Below are positions 11,690 to 24,393 of a stretch of 64,000 nucleotides of DNA, piece by piece. Every line of letters starts with the position of its first letter. The first letter of the stretch is position 1. Source of the stretch: Ampelocalamus luodianensis (Eukaryota; Streptophyta; Magnoliopsida; Poales; Poaceae); assembly GCA_036346255.1 (NCBI GenBank), contig CM070617.1, positions 28,447,080 through 28,511,079 on the forward strand, read 5' to 3'. The notes under the pieces are model-generated. The model saw only the letters and a program-made list of their open reading frames with translations. It ran no database searches and had not been told where the DNA came from. The position numbers and the translations under genes are program-made.

Positions 11690-12440
11690 GCCGCTACCTA
11701 GTAGCACGAGCACGTCCCTTGTCGGCCCTGCATGCCGCGCCGCGACGCCGCCGCCGCCACGCGCGAATCGCGCCGCCAACAAATTCATTGATCTAAGAAA
11801 TTATACACACGGGCACGACATGCATATGAACACCGCCGGCCGCCATGCTCGGCCGCCAGACGATCGTCGTGCTTGAAGCCGACCACAAAAAAAAAAAAAA
11901 AAATGGCGCCTCCGCCCCGCTTCCAGCCCGCCATGTGCGATGAAGCGCGCCGAATCATGGCGACACGACCGAAGCTTGCGCGCCGCCGCGCTTGCTGAAG
12001 CATGTCGCCGCCGCGCCGCCGCCATGCCGCGCGTCGTTGCCGCGCGCCTTGAGCGCTTCTCGCGACGCCGCGGCCGACCACTGCGGCGAGCCCGCCCGCA
12101 GCCGCCGCTTGCACGGCGCGTTGCCGCCGCCGCACGCGAGCGCGCGGCGCCGCTGCCAGACGCCTGAAGCGCCGCCGCGCGCCGCCGGGCGCGCGGCGCT
12201 GCTGCGACGGCGCGCGCCGCCGCGCGCAGACGTTTTGAAGCGCCGCCGCCGCTTCACGCGCACGCGCGCCGCCACAGACGGGCTTTGAAGCGCCGCCGCT
12301 CCTGCAGGGCGCGGCCTGAAGCCGCCGCGCGTCCGCCGCCGGCCGCCGGCCGCACTCGCCGCCGCCACCTCGGATCGCCGGCTTAACGCCGCCGCCGCCA
12401 GACGGCAGCGAGGCAAGAAACCCTAGAAACCCCACTCCCT
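11690..12440 (+). other. Very GC-rich, CpG-dense leader of the Copia element
   Basis: This stretch between the 5' LTR and the first coding remnants is made of overlapping GCCGCC and CGCGCC motifs. GAAGCGCCGCCGC recurs near 12168, 12238 and 12288. An A-run of about 18 bases sits near 11885. It gives long Ala/Arg frames on both strands, which is a composition effect. No domain was recognised. Confidence 0.6.
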
Positions 12441-13835
12441 ATCTTAACCGGCGGATGGGCCATGAAGGCGCCGCCCATGAAGGCCGCCATGGAAAATCGG
12501 CGGAAGAAAAAAAAATGCAGGGGGCGCGTGCGGAAAATCGGAATTTTTGCAGAAAAGTCCTTCGTAATTCCGAAAATTACGAGAATCTCTTCGCAAATAA
12601 GGAATTTTGTAGAAAACCCCCTGGATTTGGGGAAATTTACGGAATTATGTATATTCTTGCAGAATAACCCCTCAGAAATCTGAAAATTACGCGAATTTTT
12701 CTCTCGAATGAAATTTCTTTAACCCCAAACTTGCGCTTTGCAGAAAGTCTTGTTTCAGCAGAAAGGGCCTCTGAATCCAAAATTTTGTATATTTTTGAAC
12801 TTTGAAGCATGTTTATTCTTGTTATTATTATTTCTATGCAATTTATTTACGTGATTTAATGCTTTGATTATCTGTAATTACTTATATTGCTTTTAATCAT
12901 TGAAAATAGCAGTAAATCATGAAAAAGGCATAGAAAAATACGGAACACGAACCCGAGTTCAAGAGCATTGTGAGAATTTTGCAACCATTTTATGCAGATT
13001 ACACAGCAGAATCCTTTGAACTTTTGCATGAATATGAAGATGATCGCATCACGAATCGAAATTCAAGAACCGACCCGATGGCCGTAATTTGTATAGAATT
13101 TATATCGCTCCAATTGCGTGGTAATGTGATCACGATGAGCAGCGATTGGGAAGACCCTCGCTACCTTTCACCCCAATGCGGTATAATCCATACGCAACTA
13201 TCGCCAAGACGCCTTGAAGTATGCCAATTAATTGACATCATGCAAGTTGCGGAAGCTCAAGGTGATGTTCTAGAAAAACTTCATTTTGCACCACCTAGTA
13301 GCAATGTTGGCCATGAAGCCACCGCTAGCGCTACAAAGTGATGAAACCTCTCACAAATGAGAGGAGCAAAGGGTAAGGTCGTATGTCGCACATTATTGAT
13401 GCTTTACGCCTAAGAAGAAGGGCAAATGATAGCATGAGGCATATCTCGCCATTGCATAGAGGATCCACGCCCATTAGCTTCACTTATGAATGTGAACACC
13501 CAAGAGTAGCCCCATCATCCCTCCTTTGGACATCGCAGCGCCACACCGTAGTCGCCAAGAGAGAAGATCGCGCATGGAGCCGATTTAGGCGTAAGTTCCC
13601 AATACTTCGCCTATTAGATCTAGTGCACGCATTGCACTCGGACCTTTATAGAAACTTGCGCTTGTAATTGAAGCGAAATTTTGAATTATTGAATAATGGT
13701 TGCAAGCTCTAGGAGAGCAAAGCATTAAATTCTTATTATGAGTCCTGTAAGACTTATTTTCCGCCTTTATAATAGCAAGTTACGCTCGATATCCAAGTAT
13801 TTTATTTATGTGTTGCTTGCTTTCGCTACATATTA

Positions 13836-16800
13836 ATGAAGTACATTATATTAGAACGCGTGTCTTTGCCTATGGAGGAAGTGTGCTTAGCACGTAGCGG
13901 CACAATGAAAACCATCCTAAGAGAAACGGAAATTTTTCCAATGATCAAGAAGAATGTCGGTAGTCTTACGACAATCGCAGACAGCGATACTTGTATAATA
14001 GGCTCAGGAAGGGCCACAATTATACTCCCAATGGGCACAACTTTGGTCATTGAAGAAGACTTGTTGTACCAGAATCGACTAGAACTCTCAAGGATATTTG
14101 CGCCAGGTTTCTGTAGAGATCAAGAAGAGTATGGTACGTAATACCGCTCATTACAAAGCGTGAAGAAAGTGAAAAATAGCATTAGAATGTCTTCCTTCAT
14201 ATGAAATGGGCTATACTACACTAATATTAAGGCACTGCACTTATATTGCTTGAAAACCGTATTTAGAAGCTCAACTTATCTATATCGGCATGATAGATTA
14301 TGCCGCCTAGGTCTTAGGATAATGAGAGATATAATTAACAATTCACAGGGACATAATATGAATATAAAGATTTTCCCGAATCCGAAGATTTTGTGTGCCC
14401 GCATGTGGCACCGGAAATTAATTACCTTTGCTCAAAGCTAAGGATGAAGTCCTCGCATTCTGGACCGTATCCAGGAGACTTTTATGTCTTATACACTCGT
14501 AAGGGTCAATTAGATATTTTATAGTGCTCATCAATGCTTCCTCGGAATGGTCGACGTATGTTTATTGTCTACGAGAAACCATGCTTTTGCAAAGCCAATC
14601 TCGCAGATAATTAAATTAGAAATATTTTCCCGATCATCATATGAAGTCCACCAATGGACAACACGAGAATTTACTTTGAAAGCATTTGATGATTATTGCA
14701 TGAAAATGGGAATTAAAAGTTGAGCATTCTGTACCGCATATCCACACCCAGAATGGACTAGCAGAACTTTGAAGAATTGTAATTTACCAACTATATGTTG
14801 GGGACACGCAGATCCGCCGTAGTAGCTCTCATCATTTTTAGACTGTCGGCCTGTAACATCCATCCAACTATGCGACTAGCGCAAGGGTCAGTACTGAAAA
14901 CTCCTCATCTTCGCAGGTTTGGTTGCAAGGGTTATATACCTATACCACCACCGCAGCGAACTGAAATGATTCGCTGATAGTACATTAGATGAGGTTAGTT
15001 TCCCGTCATTAGGGGGAGGAAATCAACCCTTGATGATAATGTCGGGAAATAATTGAAGTCTAGAAGACAATTGAAATCCAGAAGATAATTAAAAATCTAT
15101 GCATATGACCCACGCACTAGTGAAGCAAATAGAGAAGTCCAGAAGATAATTGAATTGAAGTTTAGAAGACAATTGAAGTCCAGAAGATAATTGATTTGCA
15201 AGTATTAGCGAATCAACTGCCAGACTACTTTAGTGATTTGAAGAGCGTGAATAAGTAGCATTTGCTCGCAAGCAATGCACCGAGAGGTTGAAATACCATT
15301 GAAGGTATCCCTAATCCCGCCCGAGGCCTCGTAATAAAGGACGAGAACTCCGGTCCCTCGAATCAAGCAAACCGGGACGCCGTGAAAAGGATAAGACGGA
15401 CTTGACACACCATCACCAAGTGCCCCGAACGTAGGGGAGCCGCTTGAGACTCGCATCGGTATGGAACCTTCGTAAAAGGCATACCGAATTGAACATCCCC
15501 ATGAAGGAGACATCGGCATGGATGTGTGCGCACACATCGGAGCCGAAACTAAAGGACTTGCCCCGCAATGGAAGCGGCCGGTGAGCAAGTAGAAGCATTA
15601 GAAGAATCGCCCTTTGAAGAAATAGTTATAAACTTTATGACCTCGGAGAACCTTTGAATATGACAACAACCAATGTTGACATTTACTTTGTAAAGAAACT
15701 TGCCACAATCATCAATCTTGATTCGAGCCCGCATCGCTCGTTGAATGAAAGAAAAGATCGATTGAGAAGATTGAGAGAAGGCAATAGAAATCTGATATTC
15801 TCTCCGAATAAAAGAAAGACGCTTGGGCTCATAAGCGCATCGCCTCCCCGCACCCCGTAGGGTATAAGTGGGTATTTGTTCAAAGAGAAATAAAAGAAGC
15901 AAGGCTTGTTGCACAAGTTTTCACCGAACATCCAGGAGATGATTACGAAGAAACATATTTCCGGTCATGGGCGGAACTCCTTTAAATATTTATCTCAATG
16001 GCAAGTGAACTTGAAGTTAGAAGTGAAATTGATGGATAGGTACCAAAGATACCTTTATGAAATATTGATTCGGACATTTATATGAAGATACCCGAATGTA
16101 TCATCTCCAACCAAAATAGAGCAAATAGAAATATATACATGTGAAACTCGAGAAAGTCATTGTACGAACTTAAGCAATCAGTATCGTGGTATAATCGCTG
16201 AAGCGACTTTCTATGCAAGAAAGGCTACACAAACAATGAGAATAATCTCTGTGTATTTATACGATGATCCTGAATGGATTTTGTATAATCTCGGTGTATG
16301 AAGATGATCCAATATTATCTAACCTCAAGGATATTAAGAAAGCAAACTCTTACCCGAGTTGGAGTCGAAATGAAAGGTTTGGGTAAAACCAAATATTGCT
16401 TAGGCTTGCGCTTGAGCATGCCCTTGAAGGAACATTATTGCATCACGACCTACACTCGTAAGGTGTTAGAAAGGTTCGACTTGGCAAAGGCATACCCTTT
16501 GAAAGTGCCAATGGTCGAAAGATCTTTGCAGAAGACAAAGACTCATACTGCACCTAAAGAAGAGGGAGGAAGTCCGGGACCGAATTCCCACACTTAAGTG
16601 TAATAGAAACACTCATGTATTAAACAAATCTGCACTAGAACGGACATTGCATTTGCCGTGAACCTATTAGCAAGGTATAGTACGTAACCTACCAAAAGCA
16701 TTGGCAGGAAATAAAGGACATCTTCCGATACCTCCAAAGAAGCAAAGAACTTGGTCTATTCTACAGAAAGAATCAAGACTTAACTATGAATGGCAATGCA

Positions 16801-17317
16801 GATGATGGGTACTGTAGGACCCGTGATACTGACCAAATTGCAAACATGCTATGAATTCATATGTGGTGGAACTGCAATTCCATGAAAATCGTCTAAGCAG
16901 AGTCTTGTATCGACTTCGACGAACCACTCGGAAATAATAGCATTATATGAGGCCTCACGAGAATGTACTTGGCTTCGGCGGATGATTCACTACATCTAGC
17001 GCTTATGTGGATTGAACACCGCACCAACCCCACTATTATCAATGAAGATAATGCGACTTGTGTTGCACAAGTGCAGATGGGTTATTGTGAAGAATCCTCT
17101 CACAAAGCATATCAACCCCAAGTTCTTCTATGCTCATGAATTGCAAAAGATGAACGTAATCAAAGCACTGCATACTAGGTCATGTGAGAATCTGGCAGAT
17201 TTATTCACTAAGTCACTTCACAGATCTAGCTTTGAAAGGTGCGTGCGTGGAATTGGAATGATAAGACCTAGAGAAGTGCAGAATCAGAACCTTCACAAAC
17301 TCATTACTAAAGCTTGA
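13836..17317 (+). pseudogene. Copia pol remnants: protease, integrase, RT, RNase H
   Basis: Protease-like block 13836-14138: CLARSGTMKTILRE, where the catalytic Asp of D-S/T-G is read as Arg, then IIGSGRATIILPMGTT. GAG-pre-integrase 14250-14440: YRHDRLCRLGLRIMR and NNSQGHN. Integrase pieces run to about 14870. RT 15650-16600: the end block reads GLGKTKYCLGLRL and KVLERFDLAKAYPLKVPMVE. RNase H 16680-17317: DIAFAVNLLARYS, then KHINPKFFYAHELQK and ENLADLFTKSLHRSSFE. The domains are in different frames with several stops, so no polyprotein can be made from the sequence as written. Some breaks may be sequencing errors, because the two LTRs differ mainly by single-base deletions. Confidence 0.85.
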
Positions 17318-17546
17318 TCACGAAGATCGAGTACCCAAAGAGCAAACTCGGAGATTAAATGAAATTGGGTGGATTGTACTTTTTTCCCTTGACGAAGTTT
17401 TCTCCAAGTTTCTGGCTAAGGTTTTTAATGAGGCAATTCGAGCAAAGATAACGAACGTGATTCATGTACTCTTTCTCCAAATTTTTCCCACCGGGTTTTT
17501 ATGGAGTTTTGACGACATGGACATGAAGGATGAGTGCCCAGGGGAG

Positions 17547-17810
17547 TGTTGGAAACCGGGCCAGACCGGAGTCTCGCCAAGGTGGGCTCCTCATCCCAAA
17601 CACTAGAAGGGTCGAGCCTATAAATAGGGGTGCTATTCATTGTAATTGATTGATCGATGGATGAAGGAATAAAGAGAAGCAAGAAGTCCCCTATATCTCT
17701 GTGTTCTATCTCTTATTCTGTTCTTGTTGTTCATGCATTGTTCTTACGATTCTACGCTTGTCTACGAGGTAATCGCTCGGACTGGACTCGCCAGCGACGG
17801 TTCCTCAACA
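17547..17810 (+). repeat. 3' LTR of Copia element
   Basis: 264 bases, nine shorter than the 5' LTR. Almost all differences are one-base losses in short homopolymers (e.g. GGG to GG, CCCCC to CCCC). It is followed directly by the GTTAT target duplication. Confidence 0.93.
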
Positions 17811-18127
17811 GTTATCATCGATGATTCGATGCCGATTGCCGAATAATTTCCGCGATAATTCCCATCTGCACACGGCGCGCTACCTCCCCGGCCGGCTCGC
17901 GCGCCTTCCAACCTGCACTGCACCGCGTCGTACCGTGGCAATTGGCCCCCTGGCGCCAAGTGCTCTTGCGCGCGTCGCTGCCAAACTCATGCCCCGGCCG
18001 CCGACCAGGGCTCGTGGTATGCGCGTGGGGCCACGCCGCTTCACGCCGCGCCGTTATACCTCGTGATCGAGCCGCCGCACCGCACGCGGCGTTCTCCTCC
18101 CGACCGATTCGCTCTCACGCCTACTTA

Positions 18128-18434
18128 GGGCGTGTTTGGCATGGCTCCACTCCAAAACTCTAGGGGGGAGTTGCCCAAAACCAGCCAAACACCAAAACTC
18201 CATAAATTGATGGAGCAGCTGCTCTTCGTGGAGTTGGTAGAGCTCTAGTTCATTTTGGTGGAGCACCTCTTTTCCCACTCCAGAATCCTCGAAATGAATC
18301 TAGACACGGAGTTTCAAGGTAATTACCCACCTTTGCCACTTTATAGAGAAAAACGCTTCGAGTTCTCGGAGTGCTCCAAAAGTTTTGAGTGGAGTCGCTC
18401 TGCTATGTGGAGCAGAGCCATGCCAAACACGCCC
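18128..18434. mobile_element. Tourist-like (PIF/Harbinger) MITE, 307 bp
   Basis: Terminal inverted repeats GGGCGTGTTTGGCATGGCTC and its complement, flanked by TTA duplications at 18125-18127 and 18435-18437. There is no coding capacity. A TTA/TAA target and GGG...GTTTGG termini are the marks of Tourist-like elements. Confidence 0.88.
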
Positions 18435-18437
18435 TTA

Positions 18438-18755
18438 GTACTTAAGATACCACGTAGATAAAGTGTTGAGATGACAGTAAATTAAATGAGGTGAGTGATT
18501 GTTGCAGTATCTAAATAAGAGACTGCTCTGGCTTGAAGTCATAGACAAAAAAATTAACTTATTTCTATCTTATACACACCACCTCCTTGAGATTCTACAT
18601 CTAATTAATTAAAAAAAGACTTAAGATACTTTTTTTTTGAAACTAAAAGACCTAAGATACTACACCATAAGAAACTATGTATTGGGAAGACAGTATTCCT
18701 AACACTCCTCATGAACTAAGAAACTGCACTAAGATACTGCCCATTAGAAGCAGCC
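18438..18755 (-). mobile_element. MITE, about 300 bp, same family as 34992-35291
   Basis: It aligns along nearly its full length, in inverse orientation, with the copy at 34992-35291. Shared blocks include ATTAAATGAGGTGAG, GAGATTCTACATCTAATTAA and ACTGCACTAAGATACTG. The right end AGCAGCC is followed by TTA. The left end differs from the other copy and abuts the Tourist-like MITE. Confidence 0.75.
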
Positions 18756-19039
18756 TTACAGCCACGACCTCGCGCGCGCGTCGTTGTCCTTACGAAATTA
18801 TTCTACTCAAGAGCCGTGCAGTGCAAACTGCAAAATTCTCACCTGTTGGGTTCCACGGTCCGAGTAGTACCAGAAAACTCACATGCAGTTCGCGATTTTT
18901 CCCCTGTTCAGCCTCTTTTTAAAATAAAATAGCAAAAATAACCATAAAAAACGAAATAGAAAAAATAACACTCTTGTCACACGAAAACACCACAGCATGG
19001 GACCTGCCGCACACCATGATCTCTGCAGGTCTAAGAGAG

Positions 19040-19172
19040 GTTATTTGTGTAAACTTATGTTTGTGTTTCTTGCTTTTGCCGCTGGTGTCCCCAGCTTGTA
19101 ACATCGGCTGAACTCGGTTGTAACCTTCTATTTGCTTTTTATAAAAGCAGGATTTATCCTCTCTAAAAAAAA
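19040..19172 (+). mobile_element. Short 3' LINE fragment with poly(A)
   Basis: The string CTTGTAACATCGGCTGAACT followed by TATTTGCTTTTTATAAAAGC and an A-run resembles 3' ends of plant LINEs. Only the tail is present. Confidence 0.45.
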
Positions 19173-19641
19173 ATGGGGCCTGTCGTGCACCCAGATCTCG
19201 GTAGGTCACTTGTAGACGGCATCTGCTCGCGGCACCCAGATTGCGGCAGGTTGCCTACACACGACACCTGCAGCAGACTGGATGCACAGCATGTCACTTG
19301 CTGCGATCTGGGTGCGTAGCAAGCCGTCTGCTGCCAGCTGGGAGAGTAGGAGGTCTTCACTTGTCATACCACGCTTTGGGTACGCGACCGGCCTTTTGCT
19401 ACAGTGTTTTTGTTCCGAAGGACCCGATCTCAGCTAGCTGAAAATATCATGCATGTATGTGTAACCAAAAGATCGATGTACAAAATCCACGATACACACG
19501 GTATATTATCCACACAAGAAGCAACCTGCACAGTCCCAATTTAACAGTAGTATCCCACTGCCAAACTAAAGAACTCCAAGGTCGCACGAACCGATAGATT
19601 CGCATGTACATCTCGTAACATAAACCAGTTTGATGAACAGA

Positions 19642-22483
19642 TCATGACCCCGTGAGGAGGAACGCGGAGGACGGTCGCTCGGGGGAGTAGTGGACCTTGC
19701 TCCTCCCGTGTTCGGTCCTCGCGGTGGAGTTCCGGTTCCTGTCCACGCTGATCCGAGTGCTGGTGCTGCTCCGCATCCTCTCCCTGAAACCCCTGCACGA
19801 CTGCATGTGCGAGTGCAGCTCCCGCGGCTTGAATTCCTTCCCGCACTGCCTGCAGGTGGTTTGAGATCATCCAATGCGTTAGTACTTGCTTCATAAGTTC
19901 TTCATCAAGGTTTCAATAGATATCATAAATGGAAGAAAAAAAATTGTTCGAGCAAAAAAAAAAAGTCCCAACAGATATAATATGATCTTAAATGAAAAAG
20001 ATGCATGAGACGACAGGCACGGGTGTTTGTTACTTATATTTCTTTTTGAGACGTGTTTTGTGTTAGTATGGATACAAGTCATGTTACAGTGATACTGATT
20101 GTTTGTTGAAGTATATTGTTTATCTTTTCTCGTTAGCTTAAACTTTTGGATGAACTGATTGATGCATGCAACTTAAATATGGTATCAAAATCAATAAATC
20201 ATGAGTTCAAGACATAGCTAACACAATTTTTAGAAAAAATAACTGCAGCCCACTTTGAGTCCATGTCAAAGGCTTGAGGGGGAATGTTGAAGTATATTGC
20301 CCACTTTTCGTCATCAGCTTAAGCTTTTCATTTTTTGTCAACAGTTTAAGTTTTCAGGTGAAGTAGTTGGTGTATGCAACTGATTATGAGACATCAAGTG
20401 GACATGAAAGCATGATTCATTCAGCCGGCCCATGAAATTTCAAGCCCATCGTATAACAGTACTTCTCTATTGCTGTTCAGCCGGACCAGGCCTTATTTAG
20501 CTCTTTCTTGGATGGGCTTGTAATGGGTGGATTCCAGGCCGATCCAAACCAGTCCGGTGTTCATGTGGTGCTAGGCCGAGCCTCGTCACGAACAACAAAA
20601 GAGGTCACGCGATCTGAAGAACTAAATTCGTTCATTCATAATTTCAAAAAAAAAAAAACAACACACGTTCATTCATAATTTCAAAAAGAACTAATCGCAT
20701 TGGGGTGTCGTCACTGGATACAATAAGACCCAATTGGAATCAAGGAAAAGACTGACAATTTGTTCGCCTTCTACCTGCACGGAATAACTCGATCTTTCAG
20801 ACTTAAAATTTGTTCGAAACAGTACGAATCCAGCAGTGAGTGTTCGAAACAGGCACGCGGCGCGGACTCAACCCAAGCACAGGACCGCGGCACCGAACGT
20901 AACCGAGCACAAGAACCGGTCAAAAGCAATAACATGCAGGCATGCAGCACCCGACGGGAGCTAATCAGTTGAGAGAAACGAGCTAGTCTACCAGTACTAG
21001 TAGTACTTACGAGCAACGCGGCAAACTTGCCGGCTTGTGCGCATCGCCTCCATCTCGCTTCGCCTTGTCTTTCCCGCCTCTTCGCAACCTCACCTTCCTG
21101 CTCACACTGTCACGACACAAATTTAACAAAACCGAAAAGATCACGTTGTTAGCCCCGGCTCTCAAAATGGTCATCAAATTTAATCGAATCGAATTATTGT
21201 TCGAGTTTTCTTGTGATTTATCCGTGTACTCACTGGAGGCCACAGCCATCGATGCCGGGGCACACCGGCGTCCGCGGCCATTCGTCGCCGGCCCTCTGTC
21301 GCAGGACGGGGCGGAGCGCGGCGTCGTCGGCGTCGGCCGCGCCGCACGTCAGGATGTTGTGGAGCACCTGCGCCACGCGCATCCTCCGCGCCCTCCCCAC
21401 CGGGTGCGTCTTGCTGCTGCCCGGCGCTCCTTGCACCTGCTCCTGCTCCACCGACGCCCGCGCCACCACCGCCTTGGTGGCCGCTTTCTTTACCACTTTC
21501 TGCTGCTGCGGATGCTTTTGCTCCTGAAAGTCTTGTGACAAATCTATCTTGAACGGTATCTTACAGCGCGCCGACTCGCCCTCGCCGCCGGGCGAGTCCT
21601 GGTCGATCGGCAGCGGCGGCGGCTTCGGGGAGCTCTCGTCGTTGTCTGCCGTCACTTGGAGCACCTCCTCGACCTGCTTCTGAACGCACACAGCCTTCTC
21701 TTCCTGTCCGTTCAGTTTATTTTCATCGCCTGGTACAACCAATTTGTAAAATGTTGTTAATGTCGAGTCTTCAACGTCGAAGTGATAAGAAAAGAAGGCC
21801 GGAAAAAAAGAACATGTCGAGTCACCTAAAGAAGAAGACTTCTCCTTTGGCTCGTCGGCGCACGGAGGGATTCCTCGGACGTCGCAGCCCTTGAGCACGT
21901 ACTCGTTACCGGAGATGGGCGTGATGAGGTCATCGTCCATCAGGTCCTGCCATACGTACCCAGCCTTGTACCTCCTGATCAAGAATTAATTAAATGGAAT
22001 GGAACGAGCATAAGGAAACAGAGCTTTACAAATTTGCAGCACGAATAAAAAGTTATTTAGTAATCAATGGAGATAAAACACTGCCTAAAAGAAAAGAAAA
22101 GGATAAGAAACATTCAGGATCATCGATGAAAAGGCAAGAAGAATCGGGCCCCAATTGTCCATACCTTTTGTAAGACCAGGAGAAATTTTCCGGCATGTCC
22201 TTGCCGCGCAGCTCCGAGAGCCACCTCTTAACATCTGAAATCGAACCGCAACACACCACGAGAAAGAGCTGCAAACAAATGAATCTGCCAAGGAAGAGCA
22301 GACAAACGACGAATGAAATGACACGTACGTACCGCGGAGGCGCACGCCGGCGCGGTGGAGGTGGCTGACGCGGAAGAGGTGCGGGTGGTCCCTCCTGCCG
22401 CCACGGCTCAATAAATACAACACGTTGATCCTCCTCACCTCGCCGACGCCACCTCCCTTGTACGACTCCACGCCCTTTTCCAT
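19642..22483 (-). CDS. SOSEKI (DUF966) family polarity protein, five exons
   Basis: Exons on the minus strand: 22483-22333, 22234-22165, 21974-21826, 21729-21234 and 19849-19642, total 1074 nt (357 aa). All introns are GT-AG and all phases join. Residues about 17-106 form the DIX-like oligomerisation domain: RRINVLYLLSRGG, HPHLFRVSHLHRAGVRLRD, DVKRWLSELRG, NFSWSYKRRYKAGYVWQDL and DLITPISGNEYVLKG. A low-complexity middle follows. A Cys/His zinc-finger-like motif sits at about 280-307 (CPGIDGC, then CGKEFKPRELHSHMQSC). SOSEKI proteins polymerise through the DIX-like domain and localise to cell edges. The start is the first in-frame ATG. Intron 4 is 1.38 kb and holds a TRIM. The last exon is the least certain but fits the family motif and phase. 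It appears intact. Confidence 0.88.
20104..20378 (+). mobile_element. TRIM (miniature LTR retrotransposon) in SOSEKI intron 4
   Basis: The 5' LTR (about 20104-20170, TGTTGAAGTATATTG...GATGCATGCA) is followed by ATGGTATCAAAATC, close to the initiator-tRNA-Met primer site TGGTATCAGAGC. A polypurine tract (TTGAGGGGGAA) precedes the 3' LTR (20285-20378, TGTTGAAGTATATTG...GTGTATGCA). The 3' LTR is longer because of a short internal duplication of the TTTAAGTTTTCA type. There is no coding sequence. It lies antisense to the host gene. Confidence 0.75.
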
Positions 22484-23880
22484 ACCGTCTTCGTCGACCA
22501 CGACAACAGCAACAACGACAACGCAAGAGAACGAGAAGAGATAGATACCACCAAAGCTAGCTACGATCTATTTAAATCGCGGGAAAGATGCATACGAGGT
22601 TGCATTTTCTTTTGCAACAATTGTTATGTGCAAGAGGGCATGAATGCTAAGAGGGAGGCCGGCATGCATCAATTCGATTCAAGGATCAAGAGCTCGTGTG
22701 GCTCAAGGTGTTGTTGGCGTGGGATTGGAGGACGGTAGAATAATACCGTAGGAGAGGGGTATCGCCTATTGCGTTTGCAGGCCTGAGATAGTTCAGGCCT
22801 GGGAATCTCTTCCGACCGAGGATTATAATACGGCGATGGGCGCCAGTGCTTGTGTTTGGATGGGGGAAACTAGTAATTTATATGGAGAGGTTTTGGTGAT
22901 CGATGTGATGGCCCACCTCGTAGAAATGGAAGGAATAATCGCCGATCGAGACCCCGCTGCATTCCTAATATTGTCGCTTCATTTCTTTCCTTTCTCTGTT
23001 ACCTCAATAGATCTGATATAAATCCCTTCTCTTCTGTTCTTTCCTGGAGTTCACTGTTCTGTATGTTTGACCTTGACCCAGCATTTTCTTATCTGTTAAA
23101 TGGCATAAATAGGAAATTACAAGATGGAGTCATGCCTCTTGACAGGTAATTATGGAGTTTAACACACTATGTTAAAACCAGAAATCAAGCTGTTTTTGCC
23201 CTAAACAAGAGGGGGAAACTGATATGTGTGGCCACAGTCAAATAATTTCTAGGTAAGTTGCTGCAGCTCCTTCGGGGCGGGCCGTTGTTTATCTACATCC
23301 GCTGTTCATTAACTCAAAAGTAGTCTAACTTCGCAAGTTCCACCAACAACAATGACCTGACCTTAACTGCAGTAGCATATCTTAATTATCAGTAGTCCAG
23401 CAAGAACAATGGCCTTGACAGCATATAGTGAGCACTTTCCAAGTACTGCACCTACAATTTGATCACGTATAGTTACCTTTTATCATAAGTAATTCACCAG
23501 CGGTGGCAAAAAGGCAGTAGTGTTAGCTCAAGAGAGCCCAAATTCCAAGAACATTAGCCAAATATAACGTACAAATCACAAATGCCTCCTCTTCTGAAGG
23601 AGCTTCCGCTCGCTACCGACCGATTGTTGTGTAAGACTGTTACTTTTGTAGTACACTAGACTAGTGCCCGTGCATTGTAACGCATTTCAAATAAAATAAA
23701 ATATAGACTATAAACTTAGAAAACCGATATACATAAGGTAATTATCATTACAAATGAAAGTCTCGTACATAATTTGTATCCAATCAACAAGTTACATAGA
23801 ATCTTATCACAAACCACAAACACATATAATTTAATTATCCACATAAAATCATTCGAGTATCTTATATATGTATGCATATG
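22484..23880. other. Upstream region of SOSEKI and intergenic DNA
   Basis: A TATA-like ATTTAAATAG on the minus strand near 22570 could serve the SOSEKI gene. Near 23657 the string TAGTGCCCGTGCATTG resembles a dispersed grass repeat end. No gene was recognised. Confidence 0.4.
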
Positions 23881-23884
23881 TTTA

Positions 23885-24075
23885 TCCATAAGGGCTTGTT
23901 TGGATGATAAGGAGCAAAATCCTAAGGAAGAAAATCCCCGAGGAGGATTTTGAGGGTACATGGATTCCCTTCAACCCTAAGGGAAAATATTCCCGTCTAG
24001 AAATAAAATCCCTGTTACCGTTTGGGACAACATGGATAAAAAAACCGGCCATGAAAAAAAAAAAAAACAAAAAAA
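23885..24075. mobile_element. Possible truncated Harbinger-type element end
   Basis: GGGCTTGTTTGGATGATAAG resembles Tourist-type termini. The matching inverted end was not found, so this is only a suggestion. Confidence 0.25.
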
Positions 24076-24393
24076 TCATAAAATTCAGAAACAAAGTAGA
24101 AAAGAGCATCATTTCATGGAAGGGATAAACAGCGTATCTACATCTTTTGTGATCTTCAAAAGACTAGTAACTGTATAAAAAACGCTACTACTAATCACTA
24201 ATCAACTACATAGAGCACCCAAAGTTCATCTGCAAAACTATAACCTATATAACTAATATGAGTCCAATAAAATGTTAAGAATTGATCCTTCCACATGAAT
24301 TTGAACAAATGCAAAACCACATGATATAAAAGGCATGTGGACAAAGCAAAATCACAGAAATATTACAGTGAAACAATTTTGTGAGCCACTACT

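Larger units (their letters stand above)
11108..17810 (+). mobile_element. Ty1/Copia LTR retrotransposon, full length but frame-broken
   Basis: LTRs at 11108-11380 and 17547-17810 both start TGTTGG and end CCTCAACA. The flanking 5-bp target duplication is GTTAT (11103-11107 and 17811-17815). A purine tract (CCCAGGGGAG) precedes the 3' LTR. The internal order is protease, GAG-pre-integrase, integrase, reverse transcriptase, RNase H, which is the Copia order. The sequence right after the 5' LTR (CGTTATCAGCACGA) resembles the primer site of one class of plant Copia elements. All coding domains are broken by stops and shifts, many of them single-base losses. Confidence 0.93.

Noticed and set aside
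11785..12435. 216-codon Ala/Arg-rich minus frame
   Set aside because: It lies in the CpG-dense leader of the Copia element; composition explains its openness and it is antisense to the element.
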